DNA of 64,000 nucleotides from Pseudomonas orientalis (GCF_001439815.1 NZ_JYLM01000001.1:62001-126000); one strand, 5' to 3'; numbered from the stretch's first letter, positions 1 through 8,211 are shown. The notes: generated by a model from the sequence alone, not told the origin. A program made the numbers and translations.

Positions 1-19
1 CTTCAACAGTGCGGCTGTC

Positions 20-385
20 TCAAGCCTGTCGATAACGTCGGATCAGGTGCCCATACACCGCAATGTTGATCAACAGCACCAGCGCGCCCAGGCCCAGTTG
101 GATCTGCGGCGTAAGCCCGGCCGGGTAAATCAGCGCGATGATGTAATGTTCGATGAAGCCTGCGCCATAACCCTCCTGCCCGGCCATATGGCGTAACAGG
201 TTTTCCCAGCGGGTGAGCGGGCAGGGCAGGTGAAACACCTCGACGGCAATGCCCCAGGCGGCTGCGGGCAGGTGCAGCCAGATCAGCGGTCGCCATTTGA
301 GCGCCAACAGGCCACCGAACAGCACGAACAGGATGAAGCATAAATGGAACAGCACCAGGCTGTCGGCGGCTAGACGAAAGAGCAT
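20..385 (-). CDS. DUF2784 family membrane protein
   Basis: This is a 121-residue protein of unknown function with about four hydrophobic segments (near residues 7-27, 35-50 and 85-115), which indicates a small inner-membrane protein. The motif LHLPAAAWGI followed by a CPLTRWEN stretch is typical of the DUF2784 family. I chose the ATG at 385 because the open frame upstream of it is not hydrophobic and does not look like this family. It is divergent from the HAD hydrolase gene, with about 107 bases between the two starts. No function can be given from sequence. Confidence 0.8.
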   Translation of the reverse strand: MLFRLAADSLVLFHLCFILFVLFGGLLALKWRPLIWLHLPAAAWGIAVEVFHLPCPLTRWENLLRHMAGQEGYGAGFIEHYIIALIYPAGLTPQIQLGLGALVLLINIAVYGHLIRRYRQA

Positions 386-492
386 CGCAGGTACTTCTAA
401 GGGAAAGCAGGCAGTGTAAAGGGTTGCCCGCAAGCGAGTGCGGCCGTTATTGTGCTGAAACCATTTAGTCCTTCCCCCAAGGTTCTGTTGTG

Positions 493-1179
493 ATGAATGC
501 ACCGCGTACCGCTGTCCCGATCAAGGCCGTTATTTTCGATATGGACGGGTTGTTGCTGGATACCGAAGGCATCTATACCGAAGTCACGCAAATCATTGCC
601 GAACGCTACGGCCGCACCTATGACTGGAGCATCAAGCAGCACATCATCGGGCGCGGTGCACAGGACCTGGCCGACTACGTCGTCAAGGCGCTGGACCTGC
701 CGATTACACCGGCCGAGTTTCTCGAGATCCGTGAGCCGCTGATGAGCGAGCGTTTCCCCAAGGCCCTGGGCATGCCCGGCGCCGAGGCGTTGGTACGGCA
801 TTTGAAGGCGCATCACATTCCGATTGCCGTGGGCACCAGTTCGTCGCGCAATTCGTTCGGCCACAAGACCACCTTGCACCGCGAGTGGTTTGGCCTGTTC
901 GACACCATCGTCACCGCCGACGACCCGGAAGTCGGCGCCGCCAAGCCTGCGCCGGATATCTTCCTCACCGCAGCGCGTCGCCTGGGCGTGGCGCCTGAGG
1001 ATTGCCTGGTGTTCGAGGACTCGCCATTCGGCGTGACGGCGGCGAAAGCGGCGCACATGACCGCCATCGCCGTGCCCGATGAGGCCATGGCTGACAGCAA
1101 GTATCAGCATGCCGACCAGATTATCCGCAGGCTGGCGGAGTTTGATCTGGCGGCCTATGGCTTGCCACCCATGGCCTGA
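493..1179 (+). CDS. HAD-IA family phosphatase
   Basis: This is a 228-residue haloacid dehalogenase-type hydrolase. The nucleophile motif is FDMDGLLLDTE near residues 15-25, with the Asp pair of DxD. Motif II (VGTSSSR) lies near residue 115. A KPAPDIF segment carries the motif III lysine, and VFEDSPFGVTAA is motif IV. A helical cap between motifs I and II is typical of subfamily IA phosphatases acting on small sugar or nucleoside phosphates (beta-phosphoglucomutase and pseudouridine-5'-phosphatase relatives). The substrate cannot be deduced. A GTG one codon upstream (490) is an alternative start; an AAGG lies about ten bases before the ATG. Confidence 0.85.
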   Translation: MNAPRTAVPIKAVIFDMDGLLLDTEGIYTEVTQIIAERYGRTYDWSIKQHIIGRGAQDLADYVVKALDLPITPAEFLEIREPLMSERFPKALGMPGAEALVRHLKAHHIPIAVGTSSSRNSFGHKTTLHREWFGLFDTIVTADDPEVGAAKPAPDIFLTAARRLGVAPEDCLVFEDSPFGVTAAKAAHMTAIAVPDEAMADSKYQHADQIIRRLAEFDLAAYGLPPMA

Positions 1180-1196
1180 TTCAGCACAGGGCAAAA

Positions 1197-1369
1197 TGTG
1201 GGAGGGGGCTTGCCAGTCAGTAAGCGTACACCGACCTTTGTAGGAGCGAGCTTGCTCGCGAAAAACGTCAACGATAACGCGTGCTTTCTGAATGAACGCG
1301 GTGCCTGTGAGTTTTTCGCGAGCAAGCTCGCTCCTACAGACGGCATTAGGGCAAGCCCCCTCCCACATT
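1197..1369. repeat. Nested REPIN: type A doublet inside type B half-sites
   Basis: The inner element (1240-1337) is an inverted pair of the REP GTAGGAGCGAGCTTGCTCGCG (21 bases, positions 1240-1260 and complement at 1317-1337) around a spacer containing ACGTCAACGATAACGCG. The outer flanks are the two halves of a different repeat, TGTGGGAGGGGGCTTGCC (1197-1214) and its complement ending in CCCTCCCACATT (1348-1369). The whole fills the space between the convergent HAD and SDR genes and may act as a bidirectional terminator or mRNA stabiliser. Confidence 0.85.
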
Positions 1370-1392
1370 GGTTATGCAGTATTGTAAAAATC

Positions 1393-2139
1393 TCAGGCGC
1401 TGAAACCACCGTCTATGGTCAGGCTGGCGCCCGTGATATAGCCCGCTTCCGGCCCGGCAAGATAGGCCACGAAACTGGCAATCTCTTCCACATGGCCATA
1501 GCGGCCCACCGCCATCAGCCCGATCAGGCTCTCGGCAAACTCACTGTTCGCCGGGTTCATATCCGTGTCCACCGGGCCTGGCTGCACGTTGTTGATGGTG
1601 ATACCCCGTGGCCCGAGGTCTCGCGCCAAACCTTTGGTCAAACCTACCAGCGCCGCCTTGCTCATCGCATACGGGCCGCCGCCGCCAAACGGCATGCGCT
1701 CGGCGTTGGTGCTGCCGATATTGATCACCCGGCCCCCTTCGCCCATATGTTTGGCGGCTTCCTGGGTGGCGATAAAGACGCTGCGCACGTTGATCGCCAG
1801 GGTCTGGTCGAAGTCTTCCAGCTTGAAGTCTTCCAGCGGGGCGATGGCCAGCACGCCGGCGTTGTTCACCAGAATATCCAGACGCCCAAACGCTTCGACG
1901 GTGGCGTTGACCGCAGTGCGAATCGCTGTGGCATCGGCGCTGTCGGCCTGAATCGCCAGGGCTTTGCCGCCTGCGCTGGTCACGCTGTCCTGCAGGGCTT
2001 GAGCCTTGGCGGCCGAGCTGACGTAGGTAAAGGCAACGGCAGCGCCTTGTGCGGCGAGACGTTTGACGATGGCGGCGCCGATGCCGCGGGAACCGCCTTG
2101 AACCAAGGCGACTTTACCGGTGAGATGTGCTGTGGTCAT
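1393..2139 (-). CDS. SDR family NAD(P)-dependent oxidoreductase
   Basis: This is a 248-residue classical short-chain dehydrogenase/reductase. It has the glycine-rich cofactor motif GGSRGIG near residues 13-19, an NNAG motif near residue 90, the catalytic Ser region (NIGSTNAE), the YxxxK pair in GGPYAMSKAAL, and the usual end, GASLTIDGGFSA. The substrate is unknown. I chose the ATG at 2139 because GGAG lies 7 bases before it; frame continuing upstream does not fit the family. It is divergent from a LysR regulator, the common arrangement in which the regulator controls the oxidoreductase. Confidence 0.9.
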   Translation of the reverse strand: MTTAHLTGKVALVQGGSRGIGAAIVKRLAAQGAAVAFTYVSSAAKAQALQDSVTSAGGKALAIQADSADATAIRTAVNATVEAFGRLDILVNNAGVLAIAPLEDFKLEDFDQTLAINVRSVFIATQEAAKHMGEGGRVINIGSTNAERMPFGGGGPYAMSKAALVGLTKGLARDLGPRGITINNVQPGPVDTDMNPANSEFAESLIGLMAVGRYGHVEEIASFVAYLAGPEAGYITGASLTIDGGFSA

Positions 2140-2245
2140 GTCGATCTCCAAGTAGTTGATGAGCCGAGTATCGACCTCACTCGACGCGGCCGGTAGAGCG
2201 TGATTGCTATAGTCTGTGTAAATCAAAAGTTTAGAGTGGTGGGTC

Positions 2246-3175
2246 ATGGAGAGCTTTGGCGGTATCGAATGCTTTGTGCGCAGTGCCGAGGGCGGCAGCT
2301 TCGCGGAGGCGGCGCGGCACCTGAGCCTGACGCCGGCGGCGGTCGGTAAAAGCGTGGCCAAGCTGGAAGCACGCCTGGGCGTCAGGCTGTTTCAGCGCAG
2401 CACACGGCGTCTGACCCTGACCGAAGCTGGCAAGCTGTTCCTGGGCGAAGTCAGCGGGAGCCTCATCACGATTCAGAACGCCGTGGCCAACCTGGCCAGC
2501 GCCGAAGGGCGACCGGTGGGCACGCTGAAGGTCAGCATGGGCACGGTATTCGGCAATCGCTATGTGGTGCCGCTGCTCGGTGAGTTCATGCGACGCTTTC
2601 CGGACATCAGCCCGGACTGGCATTTCGATAACCGCCAGGTCGACTTGATCGGTCAGGGCTTTGACGCCGCCATTGGCGGTGGCTTTGAACTGCCCCAGGG
2701 CGTGGTGGCGCGCAAGTTGACCCCTGCGCACCGGGTGCTGGTGGCGTCGCCGGCTTATCTGGCGCAACACCCCGCAGTGCGTGCGCCCGAGGAGTTGTCG
2801 CGCTGCCACGGCATCCTGATCCGCTCGCCGCAGACAGGCCGGGTGCGCTCATGGCAACTGACCCACCGCGAGCGCGAGCACAGCCCGCTGCTGCTCAAGC
2901 CTGTCATGACCATGAGTGATTCCGAGGCCGCCTGCTGCGCCAGCGCCCAGGGCCTGGGCATTGCGCTGGTCAGCATGCCGATGGCCGTGCCGTTCCTCGA
3001 CAGCGGCGCGGTGGTGCGGGTGTTGCCGGACTGGTATGTGGATGACGGCAATATCTCCATCTACTACGCCGAGCACAAGTTGCTGCCCGGCAAGACCCGG
3101 GCGTTTGTGGATTTTGTGATCGAGCAGTTTGCCGAGCAGCAATTGGGCCGCAGATTCAGTGCGGTCGCAAAGTAA
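2246..3175 (+). CDS. LysR family transcriptional regulator
   Basis: This is a 309-residue LysR-type regulator. The N-terminal winged helix (residues 1-60) contains GGSFAEAARHLSLTPAAVGK and a linker helix, and is followed by a substrate-binding fold with two alpha/beta lobes (about 90-300). It resembles the CrgA/DmlR-like branch. It is divergent from the SDR gene with about 106 bases between starts, so its target is most likely that gene and itself. The inducer is unknown. Confidence 0.9.
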   Translation: MESFGGIECFVRSAEGGSFAEAARHLSLTPAAVGKSVAKLEARLGVRLFQRSTRRLTLTEAGKLFLGEVSGSLITIQNAVANLASAEGRPVGTLKVSMGTVFGNRYVVPLLGEFMRRFPDISPDWHFDNRQVDLIGQGFDAAIGGGFELPQGVVARKLTPAHRVLVASPAYLAQHPAVRAPEELSRCHGILIRSPQTGRVRSWQLTHREREHSPLLLKPVMTMSDSEAACCASAQGLGIALVSMPMAVPFLDSGAVVRVLPDWYVDDGNISIYYAEHKLLPGKTRAFVDFVIEQFAEQQLGRRFSAVAK

Positions 3176-3186
3176 ACAGAATTCAA

Positions 3187-3216
3187 GTGTGGGAGGGGGG
3201 CAAGCTCCCTCCCAAA
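3187..3216. repeat. Degenerate type B REP hairpin
   Basis: A GTGGGAGGGGGG arm followed by CTCCCTCCCA forms an imperfect hairpin, with a T-run after it on the plus strand. It lies between the convergent LysR and racemase-like genes and could serve as a transcription terminator. Confidence 0.55.
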
Positions 3217-3225
3217 TTTTGATTT

Positions 3226-3954
3226 TCAGTGGCCGAACTTGCCGGGCCAGCCCAGGATTTTCTTCGGCCTTGGCGTCGCATAGGTCCTGACCTTGGACGT
3301 CGACAACCCCAACCGCACCAGCGACTCAGCGATTGTCACCGCCGCCGTCACCCCATCCACCACCGGCACCCCGGTGCGCTGGCGAATCTGCTCGTCCAGC
3401 CCGGCCATGCCGCCGCAGCCCAGGCAGATCACTTCTGCCTTGTCTTCAAGGATGGCCAGTTCCGCCTGGCGCACGATGGCTTCCATGGCCGCCCGTGGGT
3501 TTTCTTCCAGCTCCAGCACCGCCATGCCGCTGGCCCGCACCGAGGCGCAGCGCTGGTACAGGCCGGCGAGTTTGAGCCGGTCTTCGATCAGTGGCACGGT
3601 GCGGTCGAGGGTGGTTACCACCGAATACGCATGGCCCAGGAACATCGCCGTGCTGGCTGCAGCCTCGGTGATGTCCACCACCGGCACGTTGAGCAGCTCC
3701 TGCAAGCCTTCGCGACCATGCTCGCCGTAGCCGGCCTGGATCACGGCATCAAATGGCTGGTCGTAGGCCATTACGCGGTCCATGACCGCAATGGCGGCCA
3801 GGTAGCTTTCAAAGTTGCCCTCCACCGACTCGGCGCCGAAGTAGGGGGTGAGCCCGACAATTTCGGTGCCCGGCGAGGCGACGCTGCGTGCCTGCTCAGC
3901 GATGGTCTGGGTGATGGATTCGGTGGTGTTGACGTTGACCACGAGGATACGCAT
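3226..3954 (-). CDS. Asp/Glu/hydantoin racemase family protein lacking first cysteine
   Basis: This is a 242-residue protein of the Asp/Glu/hydantoin racemase family. It opens with MRILVVNVNTT, has the nucleotide-fold repeats, carries the second catalytic Cys in ICLGCGGMAGL, and ends with VPVVDGVTAAV and a KVRTYATPRPKK tail as in hydantoin and allantoin racemases. At the first catalytic site, where those enzymes have ACxGDPG, this protein reads QAGYGEHG, so the first Cys is Gly. It may therefore not be a two-base racemase. I chose the ATG at 3954 because AAGGA lies about 6 bases upstream. It follows the NCS1 transporter gene by 13 bases, so the two are co-transcribed and probably handle a hydantoin, allantoin or pyrimidine-like compound. 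Confidence 0.8.
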   Translation of the reverse strand: MRILVVNVNTTESITQTIAEQARSVASPGTEIVGLTPYFGAESVEGNFESYLAAIAVMDRVMAYDQPFDAVIQAGYGEHGREGLQELLNVPVVDITEAAASTAMFLGHAYSVVTTLDRTVPLIEDRLKLAGLYQRCASVRASGMAVLELEENPRAAMEAIVRQAELAILEDKAEVICLGCGGMAGLDEQIRQRTGVPVVDGVTAAVTIAESLVRLGLSTSKVRTYATPRPKKILGWPGKFGH

Positions 3955-3967
3955 GGAATGTCCTTGT

Positions 3968-5497
3968 TTAATGACTGACGTTATCGACTGCAATGCTTTC
4001 GCCGCTGACATCGGCGTAGAACGGCTGGCGCTTGGCGATCAGCAGGTACAGCAACCCGGCAATACCGGCGCCAAACAGCCAGGAGAACGGCGAGACGCTG
4101 GCAAACCCGGGCAACAATGCCAACAGGATGGCGATCACCGCTGCCGGCACGAACGCCGCCACTGCGCGCAGGTTCACGCCCCGGCTGTAGTAATAAACCC
4201 CCTGTGCGTCTTCGCTGTACAGCTGCGGTACATCCACCTGGCTTTTGCGGATCAGCCAGTAGTCGACCATGATCACTCCATACAACGGCCCCAGCAGTGC
4301 GCCCAGGCCGGACAGGAAATACACGATCACCAGCGGACTGTTGTAGAGGTTCCACGGCAGGATCAGCACCGCCACGGTGGCGCTGATCAGCCCGGCGCGA
4401 CGGAAGTTCAGGTACTTGGGCGCCAGGTTGCTCAGTACAAAGGCCGGGGCGACGAAGTTGGCCATGATGTTCACCGCCACCGTGACGATCAGGAAGGCCA
4501 GGCAGCCGAGCACGAGAAAGAAGGTGTTGGGAATGGCGGCGATGATTTCGGTCGGGCTTTCGATCACCCGGCCATTGAGCTGGAACTGCCCGCCGCACAG
4601 CAGCACGGTGATGGCGGCGAACACCAGGATATTCACCGGCAGGCCCCAGAAGTTACCCACCAGGATCGTCCTGCGGCAGGGCGAGGAGCGTGCGAAGTCG
4701 CAGAAGTTAAGGATCAGCGTGCCGTAGATCGCCAGCCACAGTGCGCCGCCGGCAAAGATATTGCGCCACATCTCACCGCCGCTCAGGGGCTCGCGGATCG
4801 ACCAGGCAATGTGGCCGCCCGCCTGGAAGTACATCCAGCCGGCCAGCGAGGCCACGGTGAGCAGAATCACCGGTCCGGCGAATCCTTCATAGCGACGTAC
4901 CATTTCCATGCCATAGGCCAGGATTACCAATTGCACCAGCCAGATCGCCACGAAACACGCCCAGCCGAGCGATGACAGGCCGAGCATCGAGTTGTGATCG
5001 TAGTCGGCAAACCCTGGATGAATCGCCGTCAGCAGCACGCGAAACACCACTGAGGCCAGGTAGGTCTGGATGCCGAACCAGGCAATCGCAATCACCGCAC
5101 GGATCAACGCCGGAATCTGTGCGCCATGGATACCAAAGCTGATACGGCTGATGACCGGGAACGGCACGCCGGTCTTCTGGCCCATGTAGCCCGACAGGTT
5201 CATGAAGAAATACACCAGTGCCGCGCCTATCCCCAACGACAGCAGGATCTGCCAGCCGCCCAGGCCCAATGCATACAAGCCGATGGCGAATGAATAGTTG
5301 GCGATGTTGTGCACGTCATTGGTCCACAGCGCAAAGATGCTGTAGCGCCCCCAGCGACGCCCTTCGGCCTTGGTCGGCGCCAGGTCCTTGTTGTGCAGGC
5401 GTGGGCTGAGTACCAGCGGGCCGGGGCCTGCTGCCTCGGTATTCAGGGCGGAGGAGGGCAGATTCAATGCGATGTTATTCGAGAGGCTTGTACGCAT
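3968..5497 (-). CDS. NCS1 family nucleobase/hydantoin:cation symporter
   Basis: This is a 509-residue integral membrane protein with about twelve hydrophobic helices. The WTNDVHNIANYSFA region in TM1 and PVISRISFGIHGAQIP in the TM3 region are typical of NCS1 carriers such as Mhp1 (hydantoin) and PucI (allantoin). I chose the ATG at 5497 because a GGAG lies 9 bases upstream; an ATG six codons earlier is possible. It is the first gene of a two-gene unit with the racemase-like protein. A perfect TTGTATACAA palindrome lies about 70 bases upstream. The exact substrate is unknown. Confidence 0.88.
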   Translation of the reverse strand: MRTSLSNNIALNLPSSALNTEAAGPGPLVLSPRLHNKDLAPTKAEGRRWGRYSIFALWTNDVHNIANYSFAIGLYALGLGGWQILLSLGIGAALVYFFMNLSGYMGQKTGVPFPVISRISFGIHGAQIPALIRAVIAIAWFGIQTYLASVVFRVLLTAIHPGFADYDHNSMLGLSSLGWACFVAIWLVQLVILAYGMEMVRRYEGFAGPVILLTVASLAGWMYFQAGGHIAWSIREPLSGGEMWRNIFAGGALWLAIYGTLILNFCDFARSSPCRRTILVGNFWGLPVNILVFAAITVLLCGGQFQLNGRVIESPTEIIAAIPNTFFLVLGCLAFLIVTVAVNIMANFVAPAFVLSNLAPKYLNFRRAGLISATVAVLILPWNLYNSPLVIVYFLSGLGALLGPLYGVIMVDYWLIRKSQVDVPQLYSEDAQGVYYYSRGVNLRAVAAFVPAAVIAILLALLPGFASVSPFSWLFGAGIAGLLYLLIAKRQPFYADVSGESIAVDNVSH

Positions 5498-5564
5498 GCC
5501 GGCGGGCTCCAGCACATCCGCAGCAGCGCGGCAGATGGCAAATTGTATGTAGGTTTTGTATTTA

Positions 5565-5574
5565 TTGTATACAA
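5565..5574. promoter_or_regulatory. Putative GntR/FCD-type operator upstream of NCS1 transporter
   Basis: TTGTATACAA is a perfect 10-base palindrome of the kind bound by GntR regulators of the FCD branch. It is surrounded by further ATACAA copies (three within about 35 bases on the minus strand) and lies about 70 bases before the transporter start. No GntR gene is next to it, so the regulator would act in trans. This is an inference from sequence only. Confidence 0.45.
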
Positions 5575-5580
5575 AGCGTA

Positions 5581-5895
5581 AATACCCTTAAGCCACATGC
5601 GTGCCAGCTTTCGATCTATGAAAATCGAAGCTAATTTCGTTTTTATTGGTTGGTTGAATAACTGGCTGAATTTAAAGCGATATAAATTGACCGTTCGTAC
5701 AGCTATTTATTTTTTTGAGGATGGGGATGGATCTGGAAGGGCAAAAAATTTTAGAAAGGAAGTGTTACGTTTTGGTGCGCTTCAAGCGCGATTGCACACA
5801 TAAATGGCACCGTTGGTTACAGGCATGTGTACATCTCAAGGAAAATTCGAGTCCCCGATTGCAGGGGGCCAGTCACAGATGTGTCTACTGACACT
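5581..5895. other. AT-rich intergenic stretch without a convincing gene
   Basis: Between the transporter promoter and the REP remnant near cysH there is a stretch clearly richer in A/T than its surroundings, mainly at 5600-5780. A 68-codon frame (5597-5803, plus) has no ribosome-binding site and no recognisable motif, so I do not call it a gene. It could be a promoter region or the relic of transferred DNA. Confidence 0.4.
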
Positions 5896-5897
5896 CC

Positions 5898-5940
5898 CTC
5901 ATCGGGGGCAAGCCCCCTCCCAGACAAGCCCCCTCCAACA
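5898..5940. repeat. Type B REP remnant
   Basis: CATCGGGGGCAAGCCCCCTCCC is followed at once by a second shortened CAAGCCCCCTCC copy. It sits directly downstream of cysH on the minus strand and is probably part of its 3' end. Confidence 0.65.
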
Positions 5941-5957
5941 GGTTTTATCGCATTAAC

Positions 5958-6692
5958 TCAAGCCTTGCTGATGATATTCCCCGCATGCAGCCCGCATTCC
6001 TTCTGCGTGGCTTCTTCCCACCACCAGCGGCCTTCACGCTCGTGCTGGTTGGGCAACACCGGCCGGGTGCAGGGCTCGCAGCCGATGCTGATAAAGCCGC
6101 GTTCATGCAGGCTGTTATAGGGCAGCTCCAGCATGCGGATGTAACCCCAGACTTCCTCGCTGGTCATCTGCGCCAGCGGGTTGAATTTGTACAGGGTACG
6201 TTCCGGGGTAGAGAAGGCCGTATCGATTTCCAGCGCGGCCACCTGGCTGCGGGTGCCCGGGCTCTGGTCGCGGCGCTGGCCGGTGGCCCAGGCAGGCACG
6301 CCTGCCAGTTTACGGCGCAGCGGTTCGATCTTGCGGATGCCGCAGCACTCGCCATGACCGTCTCTATAGAAGCTGAACAGGCCCTTCTCCTTGACGAAGG
6401 GTTCCAGCTTGCTCTGGTCCGGCGAGATCAGTTCGATGTCGATCTTGTAGAACTCACGCACCTGCTCGATAAACCGGTAGGTTTCCGGGTGCAGGCGACC
6501 GGTGTCGAGGCTGAACACCTTGACGTTCTTGTTCAGCTTCCAGGCCATGTCCACCAGCACCACATCCTCGGCACCGCTGAAGGAAATCCACAGGTCGTCA
6601 CCGAACTGGCTGAACGCCAGCTTGAGAATGTCCTGGGCGGACTTGTTGGCATAGGTCGTGGCGAGTTCAACGACGTCGAAGGCTTGGTTCAT
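5958..6692 (-). CDS. cysH: Adenylylsulfate (APS) reductase, assimilatory
   Basis: This 244-residue enzyme reduces adenylylsulfate to sulfite with thioredoxin in cytoplasmic sulfate assimilation. The four [4Fe-4S] ligands are visible as ECCG (Cys116-Cys117) and GCEPC (Cys205, Cys208), which mark the APS-specific type rather than the cluster-free PAPS reductase of enterics. The redox-active Cys is in KECGLH (Cys233). The PP-loop sulfate-binding region is SFSGAEDVV, residues 37-45. It is divergent from thrH, as in P. aeruginosa, with about 150 bases between starts. Confidence 0.96.
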   Translation of the reverse strand: MNQAFDVVELATTYANKSAQDILKLAFSQFGDDLWISFSGAEDVVLVDMAWKLNKNVKVFSLDTGRLHPETYRFIEQVREFYKIDIELISPDQSKLEPFVKEKGLFSFYRDGHGECCGIRKIEPLRRKLAGVPAWATGQRRDQSPGTRSQVAALEIDTAFSTPERTLYKFNPLAQMTSEEVWGYIRMLELPYNSLHERGFISIGCEPCTRPVLPNQHEREGRWWWEEATQKECGLHAGNIISKA

Positions 6693-6842
6693 CAGGACGG
6701 TTCCTACAGGTCAGTGGCGCTGAGCGCTCTATAGGGGGCGATGGTATCAAAATCCGCCCTGCGTTGCGGCGGCGTGCTTGAGTCGCTAGAGTTCGGCAGT
6801 CCTTTTGCTCGCTCAACTTGAATAATACGAACGGAGTGTCTT

Positions 6843-7460
6843 GTGGAAATTGCCTGTCTCGACCTGGAAGGGGTGCTGGTTCCGGAAATCTGGATCGCCT
6901 TCGCCGACAAAACCGGTATTGAATCCCTGCGCGCCACCACCCGTGACATTCCCGACTACGACGTGTTGATGAAGCAGCGCCTGCGCATCCTCGACGAGCA
7001 CGGGCTCAAGCTTGCCGATATCCAGGCAGTGATCGCGACACTCAAGCCGCTGGACGGTGCCGTCGAGTTCGTCAACTGGCTGCGCGAACGCTTCCAGGTA
7101 GTGATCCTCTCCGACACCTTCTACGAGTTCTCCCAGCCGCTGATGCGCCAGTTGGGCTTTCCAACCTTGCTTTGCCATCGCCTGATTACTGATGAAAGCG
7201 ACCGGGTGGTCGGCTACCAACTGCGCCAGAAAGATCCCAAGCGCCAGTCGGTGCTGGCGTTCAAGACGCTGTATTACCGCGTGATTGCTGCCGGCGATTC
7301 CTACAACGACACCACCATGCTGGGTGAGGCTGATCGTGGGATTCTGTTCCACGCGCCAGAGAATGTGATGCGTGAATTCCCCCAGTTTCCGGCCGTGCAC
7401 ACGTTTGAGGATTTGAAGCGGGAGTTCATCAAGGCTTCGAATCGGCAGTTGAGCCTGTAG
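6843..7460 (+). CDS. thrH: Bifunctional phosphoserine phosphatase/homoserine phosphotransferase ThrH
   Basis: This is a 205-residue HAD-superfamily enzyme that dephosphorylates phosphoserine and can transfer the phosphate to homoserine, linking serine and threonine synthesis. The nucleophile is Asp7 in ACLDLEGVL. Motif II is VILSDTFYEF, and the motif III/IV region is VIAAGDSYNDTTML. Length and the N-terminal sequence agree with P. aeruginosa ThrH. It starts at an ATG-equivalent GTG (6843) preceded by a GGAG about 8 bases upstream and is divergent from cysH. Confidence 0.95.
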   Translation: MEIACLDLEGVLVPEIWIAFADKTGIESLRATTRDIPDYDVLMKQRLRILDEHGLKLADIQAVIATLKPLDGAVEFVNWLRERFQVVILSDTFYEFSQPLMRQLGFPTLLCHRLITDESDRVVGYQLRQKDPKRQSVLAFKTLYYRVIAAGDSYNDTTMLGEADRGILFHAPENVMREFPQFPAVHTFEDLKREFIKASNRQLSL

Positions 7461-7483
7461 GTTATTCGGCGGGGCTGATGGCC

Positions 7484-7510
7484 TCATCGGGAGCAAGCCC
7501 CCTCCCACAA
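7484..7510. repeat. Single type B REP
   Basis: TCATCGGGAGCAAGCCCCCTCCCAC is one REP arm between the convergent thrH and higA genes. No paired arm is visible, so it is a singlet. Confidence 0.6.
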
Positions 7511-7528
7511 AGGCCTCCCGGTTATCGC

Positions 7529-7885
7529 CTAAATACCTGCCAGCAATCGCTCATAAGGAATACACAGTCCCTCATGCAGGCGTTTGATCATCGCCAGGCT
7601 CAGTTTGCGCTTGCCGTTCAACACTTCTGACACTCGCCCGCTGGGTCCGATAAAGGGCTCAAGATCGCGGGCGGTCAGGCCCATTTGCTCCATACGGAAT
7701 TTGATCGCCTCCACAGGGTTCGAAGGCGGCATTGGAAAATGTTCCGCCTCGTACTTCTCAATGAGAACAGCGAGAATTTCGAGCTCGGCCCCTTCGGGGC
7801 TGCCGATGGCCGCTCCCCAAATCTGCTCGACGCGCGCGAGCGCGGTGGCCAGGTCTTCCTGAGAATGAATAGGTTTGATGTTCAT
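7529..7885 (-). CDS. higA: HigA-type antitoxin
   Basis: This is a 118-residue antitoxin with a C-terminal helix-turn-helix (about residues 60-112): MGLTARDLEPFIGPSGRVSEVLNGKRKLS is the typical XRE/HigA recognition unit. The N-terminal half probably binds the toxin. The start ATG (7883-7885) shares one base with the stop of higB (TGATG), so the two are translationally coupled, toxin first, as is usual for higBA. A GTG one codon earlier is also possible. It should neutralise HigB and repress its own promoter. Confidence 0.88.
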   Translation of the reverse strand: MNIKPIHSQEDLATALARVEQIWGAAIGSPEGAELEILAVLIEKYEAEHFPMPPSNPVEAIKFRMEQMGLTARDLEPFIGPSGRVSEVLNGKRKLSLAMIKRLHEGLCIPYERLLAGI

Positions 7886-8187
7886 CACACGGTCTCCGCG
7901 TTGATTGAGTCGTACTGCGCGTGGGTGCCGACGAAGCGGATAAACCCAAGTTGTCGCTCATAATCGATCGACATGATCACCCGATACTTGTTGCCACCCA
8001 CGTTGAACACAACCTTGCCGCTTCTGAGAATGCTCGCGGTCCTGAGCTCTGCCTTGAGGGCCTGTGGTGTCGGATAAGTGGCCTTTTCCATATGGCGATA
8101 CAACTCGACCAAGGGCGTTTTCGCATCGGCAAACGCCGGGCGGCTTTCCCAGAATATTCGTAAGGTGGAAAGAGCGATTATTCGCAT
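7885..8187 (-). CDS. higB: HigB-type mRNA interferase toxin
   Basis: This is a 100-residue basic protein of the HigB family (RelE fold) that cuts mRNA on the ribosome. The family marks are the opening MRIIALSTLRIFWESRP, the middle ILRSGKVVFNVGGNKYRVI and the end FIRFVGTHAQYD with the C-terminal Tyr. A strong GGGAGG precedes the start and is part of a small inverted repeat. It overlaps higA by one base. The pair is a complete type II toxin-antitoxin system. Confidence 0.9.
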   Translation of the reverse strand: MRIIALSTLRIFWESRPAFADAKTPLVELYRHMEKATYPTPQALKAELRTASILRSGKVVFNVGGNKYRVIMSIDYERQLGFIRFVGTHAQYDSINAETV

Positions 8188-8196
8188 CGTTCTGAC

Positions 8197-8211
8197 CTCC
8201 CGTTTTGGGAG
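8197..8211. promoter_or_regulatory. Inverted repeat at the higB ribosome-binding site
   Basis: CTCCC-N5-GGGAG is an inverted repeat whose minus-strand right arm is the Shine-Dalgarno sequence of higB. It could be the HigA/HigBA operator or an RNA hairpin that masks translation. The arms are only five bases, so the call is tentative. Confidence 0.35.

Noticed and set aside
1197..1369. CRISPR-like array
   Set aside because: The repeats are inverted pairs of REP type scattered between genes, not regularly spaced direct repeats; no cas gene is in the window.
5597..5803. Possible 68-residue gene in the AT-rich stretch
   Set aside because: No SD sequence, no recognisable motif, and the composition is unlike coding DNA of this genome.
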